Shown: one piece after another, positions 1 through 11,276 of the stretch
Numbering within the stretch: position 1 is the first letter of the stretch
Layout: each line of letters starts with the position of its first letter
DNA from: Gigaspora rosea
Lineage: Eukaryota; Glomeromycota; Glomeromycetes; Diversisporales; Gigasporaceae
Reading direction: 5' to 3'
DNA length: 64,000 bases
Assembly: GCA_003550325.1 (NCBI GenBank)
Contig: QKWP01000649.1
Location: forward strand, 1-64,000
Translations under genes and position numbers: made by a program
Notes under the pieces: model-generated
Seen by the model: only the letters and a program-made list of their open reading frames with translations
The model's database searches: none
Told to the model about the DNA's origin: nothing

Positions 1-180
1 TTACCAAAATTAAAACCTATTCTATAACAACATTAACATGTTTGCACATATACATGTTAAGGGGCACAGTTATAAATATTCTCAATAGCACATCAATATG
101 CTAGCTTAGTTATTCCACTACGTAGCGTGTTAAACAACATATTAACATGCCAAACAATACATCAACATGTTGTATATTAA
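1..180. repeat. AT-rich DNA with recurring TTAACATG motif
   Basis: The words ACATTAACATG, ACATGTTAAGG, CATATTAACATG and CATCAACATGTTG recur in both orientations within 180 bp. This resembles the subterminal motif clusters of the small elements further in. Only one edge is visible because the window begins here, so an element end is only a possibility. Confidence 0.35.
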
Positions 181-227
181 ATTTTAAATATATATGAATG
201 AATTTGACTTTAATAAAGATATCGATC

Positions 228-285
228 ACAATTCAATACAATAGAATCCAATACTAAATACAATACAATACAATAGAATACAAGT
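228..285. repeat. (CAATA)n microsatellite
   Basis: Imperfect pentanucleotide run of CAATA/CAATAGAATA units. It is a simple repeat with no coding potential. The following stretch 286-610 is plain AT-rich DNA in which I see nothing. Confidence 0.7.
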
Positions 286-611
286 AGAGAAGTTTCTTTA
301 GATTTTACTTTAAGAAAAATAAAGGAAGTAAGCTAGTGTAGTGCTGAAGAGACCTTTATTCGAGTAAATCAGAAACCTATTTTCTAGTAACTATTAGGGC
401 TAAATTGGTAAAATGTATATGCTCTCCCATCTTAATAGTTATAATACATACTTTAAAATGAAGCAGATCTGATCACTAGATCAAAGAATTTTGCCTGTAA
501 AAATTGCATGTACATATGAAGTTCTTTTTATCAGTTGAATCTTTTTTATAATAAATAAATTAATTGTTTATTTATTTTTGCAATGAAATGGTTTTATCAT
601 GAATTACTCAT

Positions 612-722
612 CATTACCCAGGACTGACTTGGGTCTGACCTGACCCAGGGTTTTTTGACCCGAGTCTGCCCTGACCCAGGTTTTTTCTGATCGGGTTAGA
701 CCCAATCCAGCTAAGACCCCTA
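612..722. repeat. Small element built of GGGTCTGACC motifs
   Basis: GACCTGACCCAGG, GACCCGAGTCTGCC and GGGTTAGACCC recur in both orientations within 110 bp, much more GC-rich than the surroundings. A similar cluster (GGTCTGGTTT, GGTCAGACCCGG, GGTCTTTGGTC, GAGACTAAACC) sits at 18418-18530. Likely a tiny non-autonomous element, but no clean terminal repeat or target duplication was found. Confidence 0.4.
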
Positions 723-1155
723 CTGTGCAGTACTAAAAATCTAACTTTAATTTATATAAATAAATAAAAGAACCATCTTAATGCCCACTTTTAGTATCTG
801 TACATACAAACTTCTACTTGGTGATATTGAAATATTTATTTTTTATTAGCCTGTTATTATTTTAATTTTTATTTATTTTTTATTTGCCATTTTTATTATA
901 ATTTTTTATTTAATTAATTTTTACTTATCGATATTATATTGATTTATTTATTTATTTATATGTTTTATGACCTTATTATATATTAATTAACTCTATCTGG
1001 AGCATATGGTAAGTGTTTTGATTCATATTATCTAGCTTATCTGCCAAATATTTGATATAAAAATTTGATGATAAATGGTTAGCATTATATCAAAAGGAGA
1101 GACGAGATGGTGCTAAGAATTTTTCCCTTGTTAAGTATACTTAAAGCTATAAAAA
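723..1155. other. AT-rich noncoding DNA, nothing seen
   Basis: No open reading frame, tRNA-like box or inverted repeat that I can support. Confidence 0.5.
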
Positions 1156-1157
1156 TA

Positions 1158-1341
1158 CAGTCAACACTGGATATAACAAACCTCATTATAATGAACTCTG
1201 AATATGATGAATCAAAATTTTAAATTTTTTAATAGTTCAGTATAAAAAAAGCTATGATTTCTTAAAAAACCATAGTAATTTGTTATAGCAAACTTTTTTT
1301 TTTGGCCAGACTCAAGGGTTTGGTATAGAAAGAGTTGACTG
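1158..1341. mobile_element. TA-flanked MITE, CAGTCAAC termini (mariner/pogo type)
   Basis: A 184 bp element with ends CAGTCAACACTGGATATAAC and, inverted, CAGTCAACTCTTTCTATACC, flanked directly by TA on both sides. TA duplication and CAGT-starting ends with a TATA(A)C motif are typical of non-autonomous Tc1/mariner-pogo elements (family knowledge). No coding capacity. A diverged relative lies at 46991-47178. Confidence 0.65.
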
Positions 1342-1679
1342 TACATTCATTTATACATTATACTATATAAGGTGCATGCTATTTCAGATCACATATAGGT
1401 GTTATTTTAAAACCAAGTATACTATTTTTAGGGAATGTGATTTTCAAAATAATGCTTATATGCACTATTCTGCAGTAATACAGTAATATTTTCACCAATA
1501 TAACCTGATTTCCTTTAGCTTGCTTTTATACCATCCAGAAGCAACCTATTTTACTGACTGCCATAGTAGTCAAAATCTCTGCAGTTATTTTTAGATTGCT
1601 ACAATATAAGTTTATATAGTATCTTATTATATCTAGACTTTTAGATCTTATATTACGTCAGTAACTTTAGTTATTCCAA

Positions 1680-1885
1680 ATCTGGGTTCTGGTAGAGCCC
1701 TTATCACTATAGATATTAATTGTAGATTAGCCTATTAGTGGACGTTCTGGGTTCTCATAGTGTTTTAGTTCTCTAATTAGCCTAGCCTGGCTAGATATTT
1801 CCACAAATTGCTACTACTTGAATTTGAATTGGCAACCTTGCAATTTGAGACTTTGGAGTATAATCACTATGCTATCAACCCTAAG
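1680..1885 (-). repeat. Decayed tRNA-derived SINE head
   Basis: Read on the minus strand from 1885, the sequence runs GGGTTGATAGCATAGTGATT (A-box-like) and about 45 bp later CAAGGTTGCCAATTCAAATT (B-box-like). It aligns with the head of the better SINE at 5131 (GGGTCGATAGTGCAGTGGTT and CAAGGTTGCTAGTTCAAGTC). The body is not clearly alignable, so the 3' limit is a guess. Confidence 0.5.
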
Positions 1886-2745
1886 ATTATTTTGGTTTTG
1901 TTTTTTTTTTGTTAATTAACCTGGTGTGCATATCATATATAGCTGCAAATTACATATGCAAATGTCTATTCACTACCGGCTTTTCAAGCCTTACAATTAA
2001 AATACAATTCATCCAGTTACTATAGGCACTTATCCGTGACCTGCCAGAGTAGATTTCACCTAACTAGAACTGGGTATTTGTATACTTTCAATTTCTAGAT
2101 CAACAGCTTGGATCTATAGCCAGTTATAACCACCTACTTTTCTTTCAAACTTCTTTTACCTAGATCCAGCAGAGATGTTAACTAACAATAACTGCATAAA
2201 AAAGAAAACAAAAGAAAAATAACAAATAAAGAAAGGGTATAAGGGAAACAATGAGAAAAAAAGGGTAAGTAAAAAAGAGGAAAGACTGCAATACCTAAAC
2301 AAAAAACCAAAGTTAAATGGACAAGATGAAAAAAGTGAAAAAAAGGTCAATAGTATGATATACATATGTTAAAGAAGAAAAAAATGAAAAGAAAAGAAAA
2401 CAAAAAAAAAAAGAAAAAACAAGAATATTTGAGAATATTCTCTGACAATTTCTAAAAGTGGTTTCTCCAAAAAACCTCACCTGTCATTCATTGTTTACTT
2501 TGTTCCCAAAATATATTTATGACCTTGATTCCAATATGGTCAGTACCTTCCCAATTTGGATGAAGTAAATACTGCTGATCTTTTGGAGGCGTACACTAAA
2601 AAGTCCACTTTCTAAAATTTCGCAAAATTCGTTAACACCAAAATTTTCACTTATAGTTTTCTTAGAGAGTGTGTGTTCTTTTTTATAAAATCGCAATATC
2701 ACCCAACTAAACTTCTTTAGGAGTGGGTCTGGTACTTTCTTCTTT
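1886..2745. other. Noncoding; A-rich strand bias at 2190-2425
   Basis: An A/G-rich tract (AAAGAAAAC..., AAAAAAGG...) gives spurious Leu/Phe-rich frames on the minus strand. I see no gene. Confidence 0.5.
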
Positions 2746-2894
2746 AGTAAGTAATAAACTCTAAACTTGTCAGCAGGTAGTTTATGAACTTTACCTCTAA
2801 ACGATAAGTGCTGTTTCCACAGTAAGTAATAAACTCTAGGCTAGTCAGCAAGTAGTCTATGAGCTCTACCTCTAAATGACAGGTGCTGTCTTAT
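2746..2894. repeat. Two-copy tandem repeat, period 75 bp
   Basis: Units begin AGTAAGTAATAAACTCTA at 2746 and 2821 and stay similar (GTCAGCA-GTAGT-TATGA-CT-TACCTCTAAA) to about 2894. A simple segmental tandem duplication without coding sense. Confidence 0.75.
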
Positions 2895-3597
2895 GGTTCC
2901 CAGTATCACCACTTTTTTATCTACAGTTTTTTTGTTAAAATTTTATAATAAAAGATTTTTGATTTTTGTTGGTACAAGTGATCGTTAGAAAGAGTTCATT
3001 TTGTTTTTGTATTTGTTTTTTATTATTTTTTTGTTAATTAATTTTATTCTGCACTTTGTGAAAAAATAACATAGGCTTTTTTAATACATTGCAAGCAAAT
3101 TCAGACTATTCTGATACTTTGCAAGGATCATTAACCCAGCACTTTACAAAATTTTAGCAATTTCTGTTACAAACACTTACTTCAAAGAAATAGAATTTTG
3201 GGGCCTTATTTCTTTAATTTTATTTTTTTATTTATTTCATACTTTGCAAAAACTTAGATTTCAATATTTGCAAGAATAAGAATATTACTTCAGGGAAAAA
3301 GAGATTTGGGCTTCATTTATTTTTTTATTTAGTTTGCTTACATTTTTGTTTTTTTGTTTGTTCTCTTTTTACTTATTTCTTTAACTTTGGTTTATTTTAT
3401 TTAATTTAGTATTTGTGAAAAAAATACAAGTTTTCTAATACTTTATAAAAAAACCAATCTGACTTTTTTTCTGGCACTTTACAAGAACACCAATTCTACT
3501 GGGAACCTAAGCAATCTATGAATAGCTAAAAATTTTAAAAAATTGTTATATATTTCTAAAAATAGAAAAGATCTACAAAAATATAGTCAAAAATAAG
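2895..3597. repeat. AT-rich spacer with repeated ACTTTGCAA words
   Basis: Between 3050 and 3490 the word ACTTTGCAAG/ACTTTACAA recurs about seven times (for example ATACTTTGCAAGGATC, GCACTTTACAAAA, ATACTTTGCAAAAAC). The spacing is irregular. It may be a degraded minisatellite or a subterminal motif cluster of an element whose ends I could not find. Confidence 0.35.
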
Positions 3598-4033
3598 GGG
3601 TCATTTAAAGCAGGGTGCAATCACGTGATATGGCGCCAATCAACTTGTTTGTTTTGATCAACCCGGATCAGCCCGACAAAGAAACAAAGAAGAAAAAAAG
3701 TGAAAAAACACAAAAATACAAGAAACGAGTATCAAAACCTACCTTGGGGCATTAACAAAAAATGTCGGGAAGGCAATTTTACTATAATACTATTCTTAAC
3801 CCTAACTGCCACTAACCCTTACCCTAACTTTAATTAAAAAGTCAAAATCATATAAGGGGAGTAACAAAAATCAGGTGATTTTTTAGGGGGGAGGGGGGTA
3901 AAAAAAGTTGAAATTATATATAAGAACCTGACTATTTATATATTGAGGAAGAGGGAGGGGGGTAGGCCTCTGATAAAAAATAATCAGGTGATTAATGACA
4001 CTGCCCTAACTGCATCCTGCTTTAAACGACCCC
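3598..4033. mobile_element. MITE with GGGTC termini and CCCTAA core
   Basis: Terminal inverted repeats GGGTCATTTAAAGCAGGGTG / GGGGTCGTTTAAAGCAGGAT are flanked by AAAAATAAG on both sides (9 bp if the element starts at 3598, 8 bp if at 3597). Inside, in order: CGCCAATCAAC, GGATCAGCCCGAC, the superfamily core (CCTTGGGGCATTAACAAAAA...GTCGGGAAGG...CAATTTTACTATAA), then AACCCTAAC...CCCTTACCCTAAC. No coding capacity. Non-autonomous, Mutator- or hAT-sized target duplication. Confidence 0.75.
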
Positions 4034-4447
4034 AAAAATAAGTATCAATATTACTAAATATAGAAAAAATCTTCAAAAAATAGTTAAAAATAGGCAAAAG
4101 CAAATTGTCACCCATCTATGTATAGCTCAGGTCCTACTCTAACTTCTCTGCCATCTTGCAAGAACACACTAGACTCTATTTTTAAAAAGTAGCTAATATG
4201 AGCAAATATGATAGTTAAAACAAAAAGAGAAATAATATCTAACTGCAAAGTGAAGAAATTAAGTATATAAGGCTAGTATTTTTATAAAATTAGATGTGAC
4301 AAAGTGAAAAGTTGTTTAAAATATTACTATTTTATTAGTTTTATTTTTTTTATTATTTTTTCAGTTTCATTATTTTGGTTTCATTTTTTTGTCTTTTTCA
4401 TTTTTCATAAAGAATGTATAATAATATATAATAAATTATGCAATATT

Positions 4448-5080
4448 AATTAAAGGGAATAGAAATTTGTCGCATCCTGATTCTGACCAATCAAATTACA
4501 TAATTTTGTAGACAAAAAATTTTAAGTTTTAAAAATTAAAAAATTTACTAGTAAAATGTAATAATAAATAAGCAATATCAAAATATATAATGTAAAATTT
4601 TATTCTGAACAACTTTTTCTAAGTCATAAAGATACATTATCTTAGTAAAAAAATATTTTATAAGAAAAATCAAAAATTTCGAATGTTAGCACATATAAAA
4701 GTTTTTTTTACTAATATAATCTATATTTACATTTAAGGATTACATGTAAAATTTTACGCTAAACAACTTTTTCTAAGTTAAAAAAGTAGATTATTTTAGT
4801 AAAAAAAGGTTTATATGTGCTAACTTTGAAAATTTTTGATTTTTCTTATAAAACTTTTTTTTACTAAGACAATCTATCTTTATAACTTAGAAAAAGTTAT
4901 TCAAAATAAAATTTTACATTGTATGATATGCTATTTTATATATATTTTACACTTAATTAAATATAATTTAAATTTTTAAAAAATAAAATTTTTTTGTCTA
5001 TAAAATTGTGCGATTTGATTGGTCGATGCAGGGTGTGCGACATGTCATGGGTGCGCCAAATTTATTTTCTCTTAATTAAA
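4448..5080. mobile_element. 630 bp foldback element with GACCAATCAAAT arms
   Basis: The arms pair over most of the length. Left: TTAATTAAAGGGAATAGAAA ... GACCAATCAAATTACATAAT ... AACAACTTTTTCTAAGT. The same order is found inverted from 5080. The centre contains complementary stretches around TAGCACATATAAA at 4687 and TTTATATGTGCTA at 4810. It is a hairpin-type non-autonomous element and carries the CCAAT-type block seen in other elements here. The target duplication is unclear. Confidence 0.65.
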
Positions 5081-5130
5081 AATGTATATTTAATTTAAAA
5101 TATAATATATAATAATAACAAATAAAAAAA

Positions 5131-5640
5131 GAGACCCTGGGTCGATAGTGCAGTGGTTGGCACTCCGGGGTCACATTTGCAAGGTTGCTAGTTCAAGTCC
5201 AATGGGAGACAAAAACTGTGCTAGGGCCATGAATGGAAGGATCTGTGAGAGGAATTTCCATTTACGACAGTAAGCTACAACAAAAATCAAGTAAGGTTGT
5301 ATGACACAGCCACATGGTCTGACAATGCCTGAAAAGGATAAAATCTGACAACAAAAGTCGTTAAAATTGAGGCTTCCTGATTAGAAAAATACGTACAGGA
5401 TACCTAACGATACTATACCAAAAAATGGAAAGTATTCTCGAGGTAAATGAAAAACGGCCAATCTATAAAGCGACCAGGTGGAATAGTAGTTCCTTAAAGC
5501 TACCTACTATTCAAAGACGGTATGGGGCACTGGCGTGAGCGGCCTGCTGGAGTCAGCTGGGTTACATGGACGATTGGTACCCACTTTGATTAGTTACACA
5601 TAATAGTGCTTCAAAATAAAGCATTGAGTAATCTATTAGA
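5131..5640 (+). mobile_element. tRNA-derived SINE, about 510 bp
   Basis: The 5' head has an RNA polymerase III A box (GATAGTGCAGTGGTTGG, 5144-5160) and, about 30 bp on, a B box (GGTTGCTAGTTCAAGTCC, 5183-5200), followed by a non-tRNA body of some 430 bp that is distinctly more GC-rich and more CpG-containing than its flanks. It ends near TAATCTATTAGATAAGATAG. No long poly(A) is visible. Non-autonomous and dependent on a LINE in trans (family knowledge). A decayed head copy lies at 1680-1885. Target duplication not resolved. Confidence 0.7.
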
Positions 5641-5663
5641 TAAGATAGCAATATAATTTTTTT

Positions 5664-6002
5664 GAGTAAAGTTATTTGTCACATAAGTGACAGCGGCTTA
5701 TGTATCACCGAACCAATCAGATTTCAGGATCTCGTGTAACGTAACACGATCAGAAAATTCAAAAGAAAAGTTCGTTTTATCAAAAAAACAACAAAAATCG
5801 CTTATTACTCAAAATCTGCATAGGAAACCACCTTCCGTGCTCTAACAAAAAGTTTTCCTTGAGCGATTTCACTATATACACCCAAACCCTGACCCTAATC
5901 CTAGGTGCTCACCCTAACCCTAAATTAACAAAAACTAAACTTTATCGATACAGAGGTGATCTACAGGTGACATTATCACATGCGTCGCATATAACTTAAT
6001 CC
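5664..6002. mobile_element. CCCTAA-core MITE, 339 bp
   Basis: Ends GAGTAAAGTTATTTGTCACA and inverted GGATTAAGTTATATGCGACG are flanked by AATTTTTTT on both sides (9 bp, but low complexity). Interior: GAACCAATCAGATTTCAGGATC, CTCGTGTAACGTAACACGATC, then the core GTGCTCTAACAAAAAGTTTT-CCTTGAGCGATTTCACTATA and ACCCTAATCC...ACCCTAACCCTAA. Best-preserved example of the shared core. Confidence 0.75.
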
Positions 6003-6480
6003 AATTTTTTTTATTTAAATTATATTTTAATAAACTTTCATTTCATAAAACGCGAACAATTCTAAACTTTCTACTTATCCCCAAAATATGTTAATTTTGA
6101 ACACCTGATGTTATGATTTGTGAACTTTAATATCATTTGAATTAATTGGTTAATAAACTAACTTTATGTGTGCCCTGTACCCGTCTTAAAGTATGCTAAT
6201 TAAAACAGTAAGAATATATTATTGGACATAAATTGGTGAATAACGGTAATTTGGCAACTTACCCAATAATGGTGTTATCTGACAATTTATGATAATGATT
6301 CTAAGGAGTTATCGGCTGAGTTTTAATTTGAATAAACATGGTTACATCATAACACATTAAAAATAACAAAGAGAAATAATTTCATGATAATATGAGTTTG
6401 CCTGATCATGTATATGCTTTTCATCATTATATTTGGCTAATTATTGCAAATTTTAAAATTTAAAATTAGTAAAGCAGTTT
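6003..6480. other. AT-rich noncoding DNA, nothing seen
   Basis: No reading frame, tRNA box or paired repeat of note. Confidence 0.5.
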
Positions 6481-6607
6481 ACACTGATAGTTTATTTCAC
6501 CGATATTTTATTTCATCGACAGTCATTTCACCGAAAAAATTATTTCATCCATTGTTGTTAGGTCAGGTTAAGGTTAGTGCGATTTTAAAAATTTTGTAGG
6601 TGAAATA
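6481..6607. mobile_element. Truncated element with TTTCACCGA motifs
   Basis: TTTATTTCACCGATA, TTTCATCGACAG, ATTTCACCGAAAAAATT and, inverted, GGTGAAATAACC surround a GTTAGGTCAGGTTAAGGTTAG tract. The same motif grammar forms the complete element at 36766-37072, so this is a shortened or rearranged relative. It abuts the next element directly. Confidence 0.5.
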
Positions 6608-7255
6608 ACCCTATAAGAAAATGTACCATATAGGCACGGGATGGAATCGGATAGGCACGGGTCAAGGTCCGGATTTGTACGGGTATGGCCCGAGTTGGTT
6701 CGGATTTAGTGGACCGTGAGGGACCGTGTGCCCGTGCCAATTGGACCGTAAATGGCACGGGTTTTGCAGCAGTTTACTAGTCGAATCGGCACGGGAGTTG
6801 GCACGGGTAATGAACGTAAATTCACGTGCCACCGCGATAGCGATGTGGATTAACTATTAAAACATAAATTTACATAAGTTATCAACATAAGATGAACAAG
6901 CTAACTGCATATGAAGCAAAATTTTGTAAGGAATTTTTTTTGTTAAGGCACACAGGGAAGCTTCATTAGTGAAATCATGAGATATCGCTCTGTTTTTTAA
7001 AAAAAAATCCTTTACTGATCTTTCGCTCTCCACGAAACGAGCCAACACGTATCACGAGCCAACACGTGTGTAACGTACACATACGTGTCATCTGAACGTG
7101 CCATTTCATATGACGTGTTATTACGTGCCACCCTTTGCCGCCATTTTTACCGTGTCATTCCGTAAAACGTCCTGCACGTGCCACAAGATCCGTGCCATTT
7201 CGAGCATTCCCGACACCAACCCGTACCACCACCCGTACCACTTTTCTTATAGGGT
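6608..7255. mobile_element. 648 bp TIR element with many GGCACGGG motifs
   Basis: The ends ACCCTATAAGAAAA(T/G)TG are exact inverted copies at both edges. Inward, the words GGCACGGG, GGACCGTG, GGCACGTG and CGGTACGG recur more than fifteen times: mainly one orientation in the left half and the complement in the right half. No convincing reading frame. A CpG-decayed copy of one end is at 43565-43685 (GTGCCACATAATTTGTAC, CCTGTACCACTTTTCTTATA). No target duplication found. Confidence 0.6.
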
Positions 7256-7427
7256 AATTGTTGGTAAAATAAACTTGTGAGTTAATTGATTTTTGGGCAA
7301 ATAACATAAACAAGTATTTCAGAAAAATTGACTTCTGGAAGTCAGGCGTACTTTATGTGATACATTTATTATTTTGCACTTTCTTTGTAACTAAGTAAAG
7401 TAAAATTATTGAATTATTGTCAATTGA

Positions 7428-9001
7428 TTATTTTATTTTATTGATAAAAATTTGAACATAATAATAAATGACGTATTTATTATTAATTATAATATAATGA
7501 TCTGGTACTAATGCAACATTTGCCTCCACTTTCTTTCTAATATTATCATCTAAAGCTTCTAAATTAGAATTTTCATGTACACCCACGTAGTTCAAAGTTC
7601 CGGTTCTTGCACAGAATTCGATTAGCGCTTTAGTATTTTTCTCGTTATCAAGGCGATCAATTAACAGTTTTTTTAAAGGTGCTTGACAATGATTGAACAA
7701 AATATCAATATATGGCTCTAGCCAAATATTTCTTAAGTCAAGATATTGCAATGTTAAAAGTATTATTTTTGAAAACTGCATAACTCGAATTTTCAGTTCT
7801 TCTTCTGGTATTTCATCAACAATGCACCGTAATGAGAGGAATTGAAGTCTTTGTACATTACCAATAAGCTCCACTAGTTGTGTAGAAAACCCAAAATATT
7901 TAATGCTGAGATATGTAATGTTTGGACAGAAGGACTTAATTGCTTCTGGTAATACCGATTCTTCACAAAAAATTTCATAATCAATTACCATTGCTTCAAC
8001 ACTTAATCGTTGTAGTAATAAGCCAGTTTTTCTAAAATTAACGCTATAGGCTGTGTATCAATCGGCTCAACAATTATCTCTAAAGTGTAATTTTACAATC
8101 TAATAAGTTCGATAATTTCGTATGGCAACACTTTAATATAAAATGTTTCTAAATTTTTACAATTATTCAGCACATCGAACTCTGCATTAAAAGCACAATG
8201 TTCTACACAAACTTTTTGTAATGAGTTTTTTTGATTATCTAAAGCTGAAATGATGCCATGAAATTCTTTAGGATATTCATACCCAACAAAGCTAAACAGA
8301 CTAAGTTGTTCTTGTGACTTAATAACGTTTATAAGAACATGAACTAGTTGTGTCTCATAATAATAAGGATCAAAGTTGTTAATTTTCATAGTATTAATTT
8401 TTGTTGTATGTTTGGCTAAGGCCCTTAATAGTGTGATAGCACCTTCAATGTTACCATCTGATATTTCATTCAAAGATAGATGTTGGATTCTTGAAAAAAA
8501 TTGAATATTTTCTCCTAATGTATAAAAGATCTCCTACTTTAATTCAAGTGATTTCGAAAAATATAAAACTAATTTACGTAAAGTGGCACTATTTTCAATG
8601 AATAATTTGAATATGAATTATTTGTATGATACATCGGGTCGTCATAAAATGATTCCGAATCAACTAGCTCTAGATTGAACCATTTTTTAACTTGATATTC
8701 TAGTAGAAATAAATCAAGACCTTTTAGGAACCTTGATAATGTTTTGGAAATTTCATTTATCCCACATTCTTCTTTTAAAATTAATTTTTCGTCTTCACCA
8801 AGTGACGAAAACTATTTAGAAATGAATAAAGGATTTTTATTGAATGAAAATGGATCTTGCCAAAGTATAGGTATTGATATTTTTGCACCAATGTCGACTC
8901 ACAAGTACACACGAGTATAAAGAATAAAATTCATTATTTAGATTATTAAGAATTTTCTCCAATATTTCGGGCATATCACCCATAAATATTTTCGATGCCA
9001 T
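7428..9001 (-). pseudogene. Decayed F-box/LRR-like protein gene
   Basis: The minus-strand start at 9001 opens with an F-box: MGDMPEILEKILNN, then SLYSCVLVSRHWCK and, after a frame change near 8880-8884 (A5 run), ISIPILWQDPFSFNKNP, the usual F-box end. Leucine-rich text follows (for example RKLVLYFSKSLEL, NVQRLQFLSLRCIVDEIPEE, LQYLDLRNIWLEPYIDIL) to the stop at 7428. Lesions: frame change near 8880, in-frame TAG at 8812-8814 and 8534-8536, and frame changes near 8090 and 8020. F-box proteins recruit substrates to SCF ubiquitin ligases, and this family is greatly expanded in Rhizophagus (family knowledge). No intron is needed. Several independent lesions make decay certain rather than an assembly artefact. 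The longest intact pieces are 126 and 187 residues. Confidence 0.8.
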
Positions 9002-9065
9002 GTTTATAGAAATAGAAAGGAATTTTAGAAAACGTTATGTAACATAGTCTATAAATATTGAAATA

Positions 9066-9440
9066 GTAGGACCGCGGCAGGGCCTGTGATTTTCTGTGGT
9101 GACAAAATCAAAATTTATGTGGTGACGGAATTTAAATTATGTTATGTGATGTGAACCATATTTGCCAAATTATGTGCGATTCTGCGGTGTACTTAGCCAA
9201 ATTATGTGCGATTCTGTGGCGTGCTTACGAAATTATGTGCGATTCTGTGGTATACATAACTAGAATTTGTCGGAACTGAAAAAATTTTGATACCGGTTCT
9301 GTTAGACTTATCTATCGACTTTGCCAATAAATTGGCATAGCATATTATGTGCTATTCTGCGGTGATAAATTCTGAATCATGTGATATAGGCGTATTTATG
9401 TGAATTCTGTGGTATTATGTGAAACACATAAAACTTAAAG
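9066..9440. repeat. Minisatellite-like element, AATTATGTGCGATTCTG units
   Basis: AATTATGTGCGATTCTGYGGTGT-like units recur at about 36-40 bp spacing between 9170 and 9255, with looser copies near 9090, 9340 and 9400. The flanks repeat TTATGTG and TCTGTGGT. Probably a small element with iterated subterminal motifs. Ends not identified. Confidence 0.5.
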
Positions 9441-10040
9441 TATACTAATTAAAACAGTAATATATTTGATGTATTTATTCGACTATATTAATGCAAGATT
9501 AAGATGCAGTATAATATATAGTATATAATTACAAACACGAACACCTTATGTTTAAATATATACTTGGTTAATAAACTACATTCATATACATACCACAAAA
9601 CTATGCTAGTAAAGAACAATTCTAATCATTAAATTAAGCAATAAAATTCTTAAAAATTTTATAGAAAAAATCTAGAAATTAAAATATAACTTATCATTAC
9701 TAATTAGTTAATATATAATGCTCTAAATAAAAATACAACTCTTAAAACCCTTAAAATTACGATCATGATGGTAACACCGTGAATGAATGTGCATTTATAG
9801 AAATTAAATAAATTCACTGAACTAATTTAAAAACCATTAAGATATATTTCCCAGAAGATTGACAAGAAGTTTACATAAATAAAATCTATTTTTTAAAAAA
9901 ATATGATACGAACATATCCAATATTTACTGTTGATTAGATAGATAATTATTAGTACTTTAATTGAATGCATATAAGTCATCATTGTAATATTCTTTTTCA
10001 TGCAAAAATAATTTTTCTAATTTAACTTATTTGAATGGAA
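9441..10040. other. AT-rich noncoding DNA, nothing seen
   Basis: No gene or paired repeat that I can support. Confidence 0.5.
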
Positions 10041-10990
10041 TTTTATATACCAGGAGCGGGGTATGAAATACAGAGTATATGGTTTACGGGCAAGTTAGTT
10101 GATGTCCGCAATTCTGGGCATCTGATTGGATAAAAGGTCCTTGTGACTTTTTGTAACACCCCAAACAATACTAAAAAGGGTTACCGAGAGAAATTGCAAG
10201 TCTAATTGGTAAAAAAAAATTTTCTTAACCGTAATGTTGATGTTGCGATGAAGTGTATACCAGGAGTAGTACAAGGTACGAGGTGTATGGTTTACTGAAG
10301 AGTTAAATGGTGAAACTTGTGACTTTATATTTCTTATATTAGTTCATGTGTCTATGTTGATGTGCGTATGTACTGTACGTACGTAGGTAATTCGGTTATA
10401 TTTTTCTATAGTGCGATGGGTTTGATTTTTTGACCGGTCGTTGATTAAACACAAAAAAGTAAATAATACAAACAATATAACCTCTGTTAGTATTATTAAT
10501 AGTTCTCTTGTGTGCTGTACGGGAGTGTAATTCTCAGTATCTGATTGAAAAAATATTGTGTGTGACCAGCACTTTTGAGAGGCGCCTAGAATTAATGTCC
10601 AAAGAAACTAGTAGGTTGATCCATTCTGGACCTTGCCGAGCGTACTATGTCTTTGATTAGTTCTTTTCAGCTATATGGTGTAATATGAATAACAAACTAC
10701 ATATCAAGCCTTGAGTCCTGTGATACTATCGTAATGTTTCTGCGCCCCATATCACGATGTTAATTTATTCTACTCCTGCCTTATGATCATCATTTTTCCT
10801 TATATTGTTATTAAATTGATCATACCTCCGATCTTATTACTAACTATAGTTACCCCGTTTTCCTTATTTGTTCTATGGATATATACGAGGAATGTAGTAC
10901 GATGTACGTAGTATACCAGGAACAGTAGAGTATGGTTTACGGGCAAGTAAAGTTCACAATTCTATGCTTCTGATTTGGATGATCGTTCCT
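10041..10990. repeat. Three dispersed copies of a TATACCAGGA...TTTACGGGCAAG repeat
   Basis: Copies begin near 10047, 10256 and 10912. Each has TATACCAGGA(G/A)C(G/A), then (G)AGTATATGGTTTAC(G)GGCAAGT and, in two of them, CAATTCT and TCTGATT(T)GGAT and TCCTTG at similar spacing. Not tandem and without coding sense, so a family of about 110 bp dispersed repeats. CpG-rich for the window. The intervals between copies hold nothing else recognisable. Confidence 0.55.
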
Positions 10991-11276
10991 TGATTTTTTG
11001 TGCATGCGTGCTGATGTTTCATGCTTTTGAATTTGCGGTGGGAATCATTATTTAAAAATTCTATAGTATTACCTTATGTGTTTACAATATTGATTTTCTT
11101 TATATGTACATTGACTTGACTATTTATCATCTTGCTTTCTTGACTTTCTTGACTTGTTGTACTTATACGTTAGTATTGTAGCTTGTTTACTCAGGATTCT
11201 GTTTAGATTATCGATTTATATGTTGAGTCACTTAAGATTTTGCTTATATTGTTTGTCAACTATATAAAATTGTGCG

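Noticed and set aside
2156..2365. 69-residue hydrophobic frame
   Set aside because: Leu/Phe/Ser bias from an A/G-rich tract, no helix pattern or context of a membrane protein gene.
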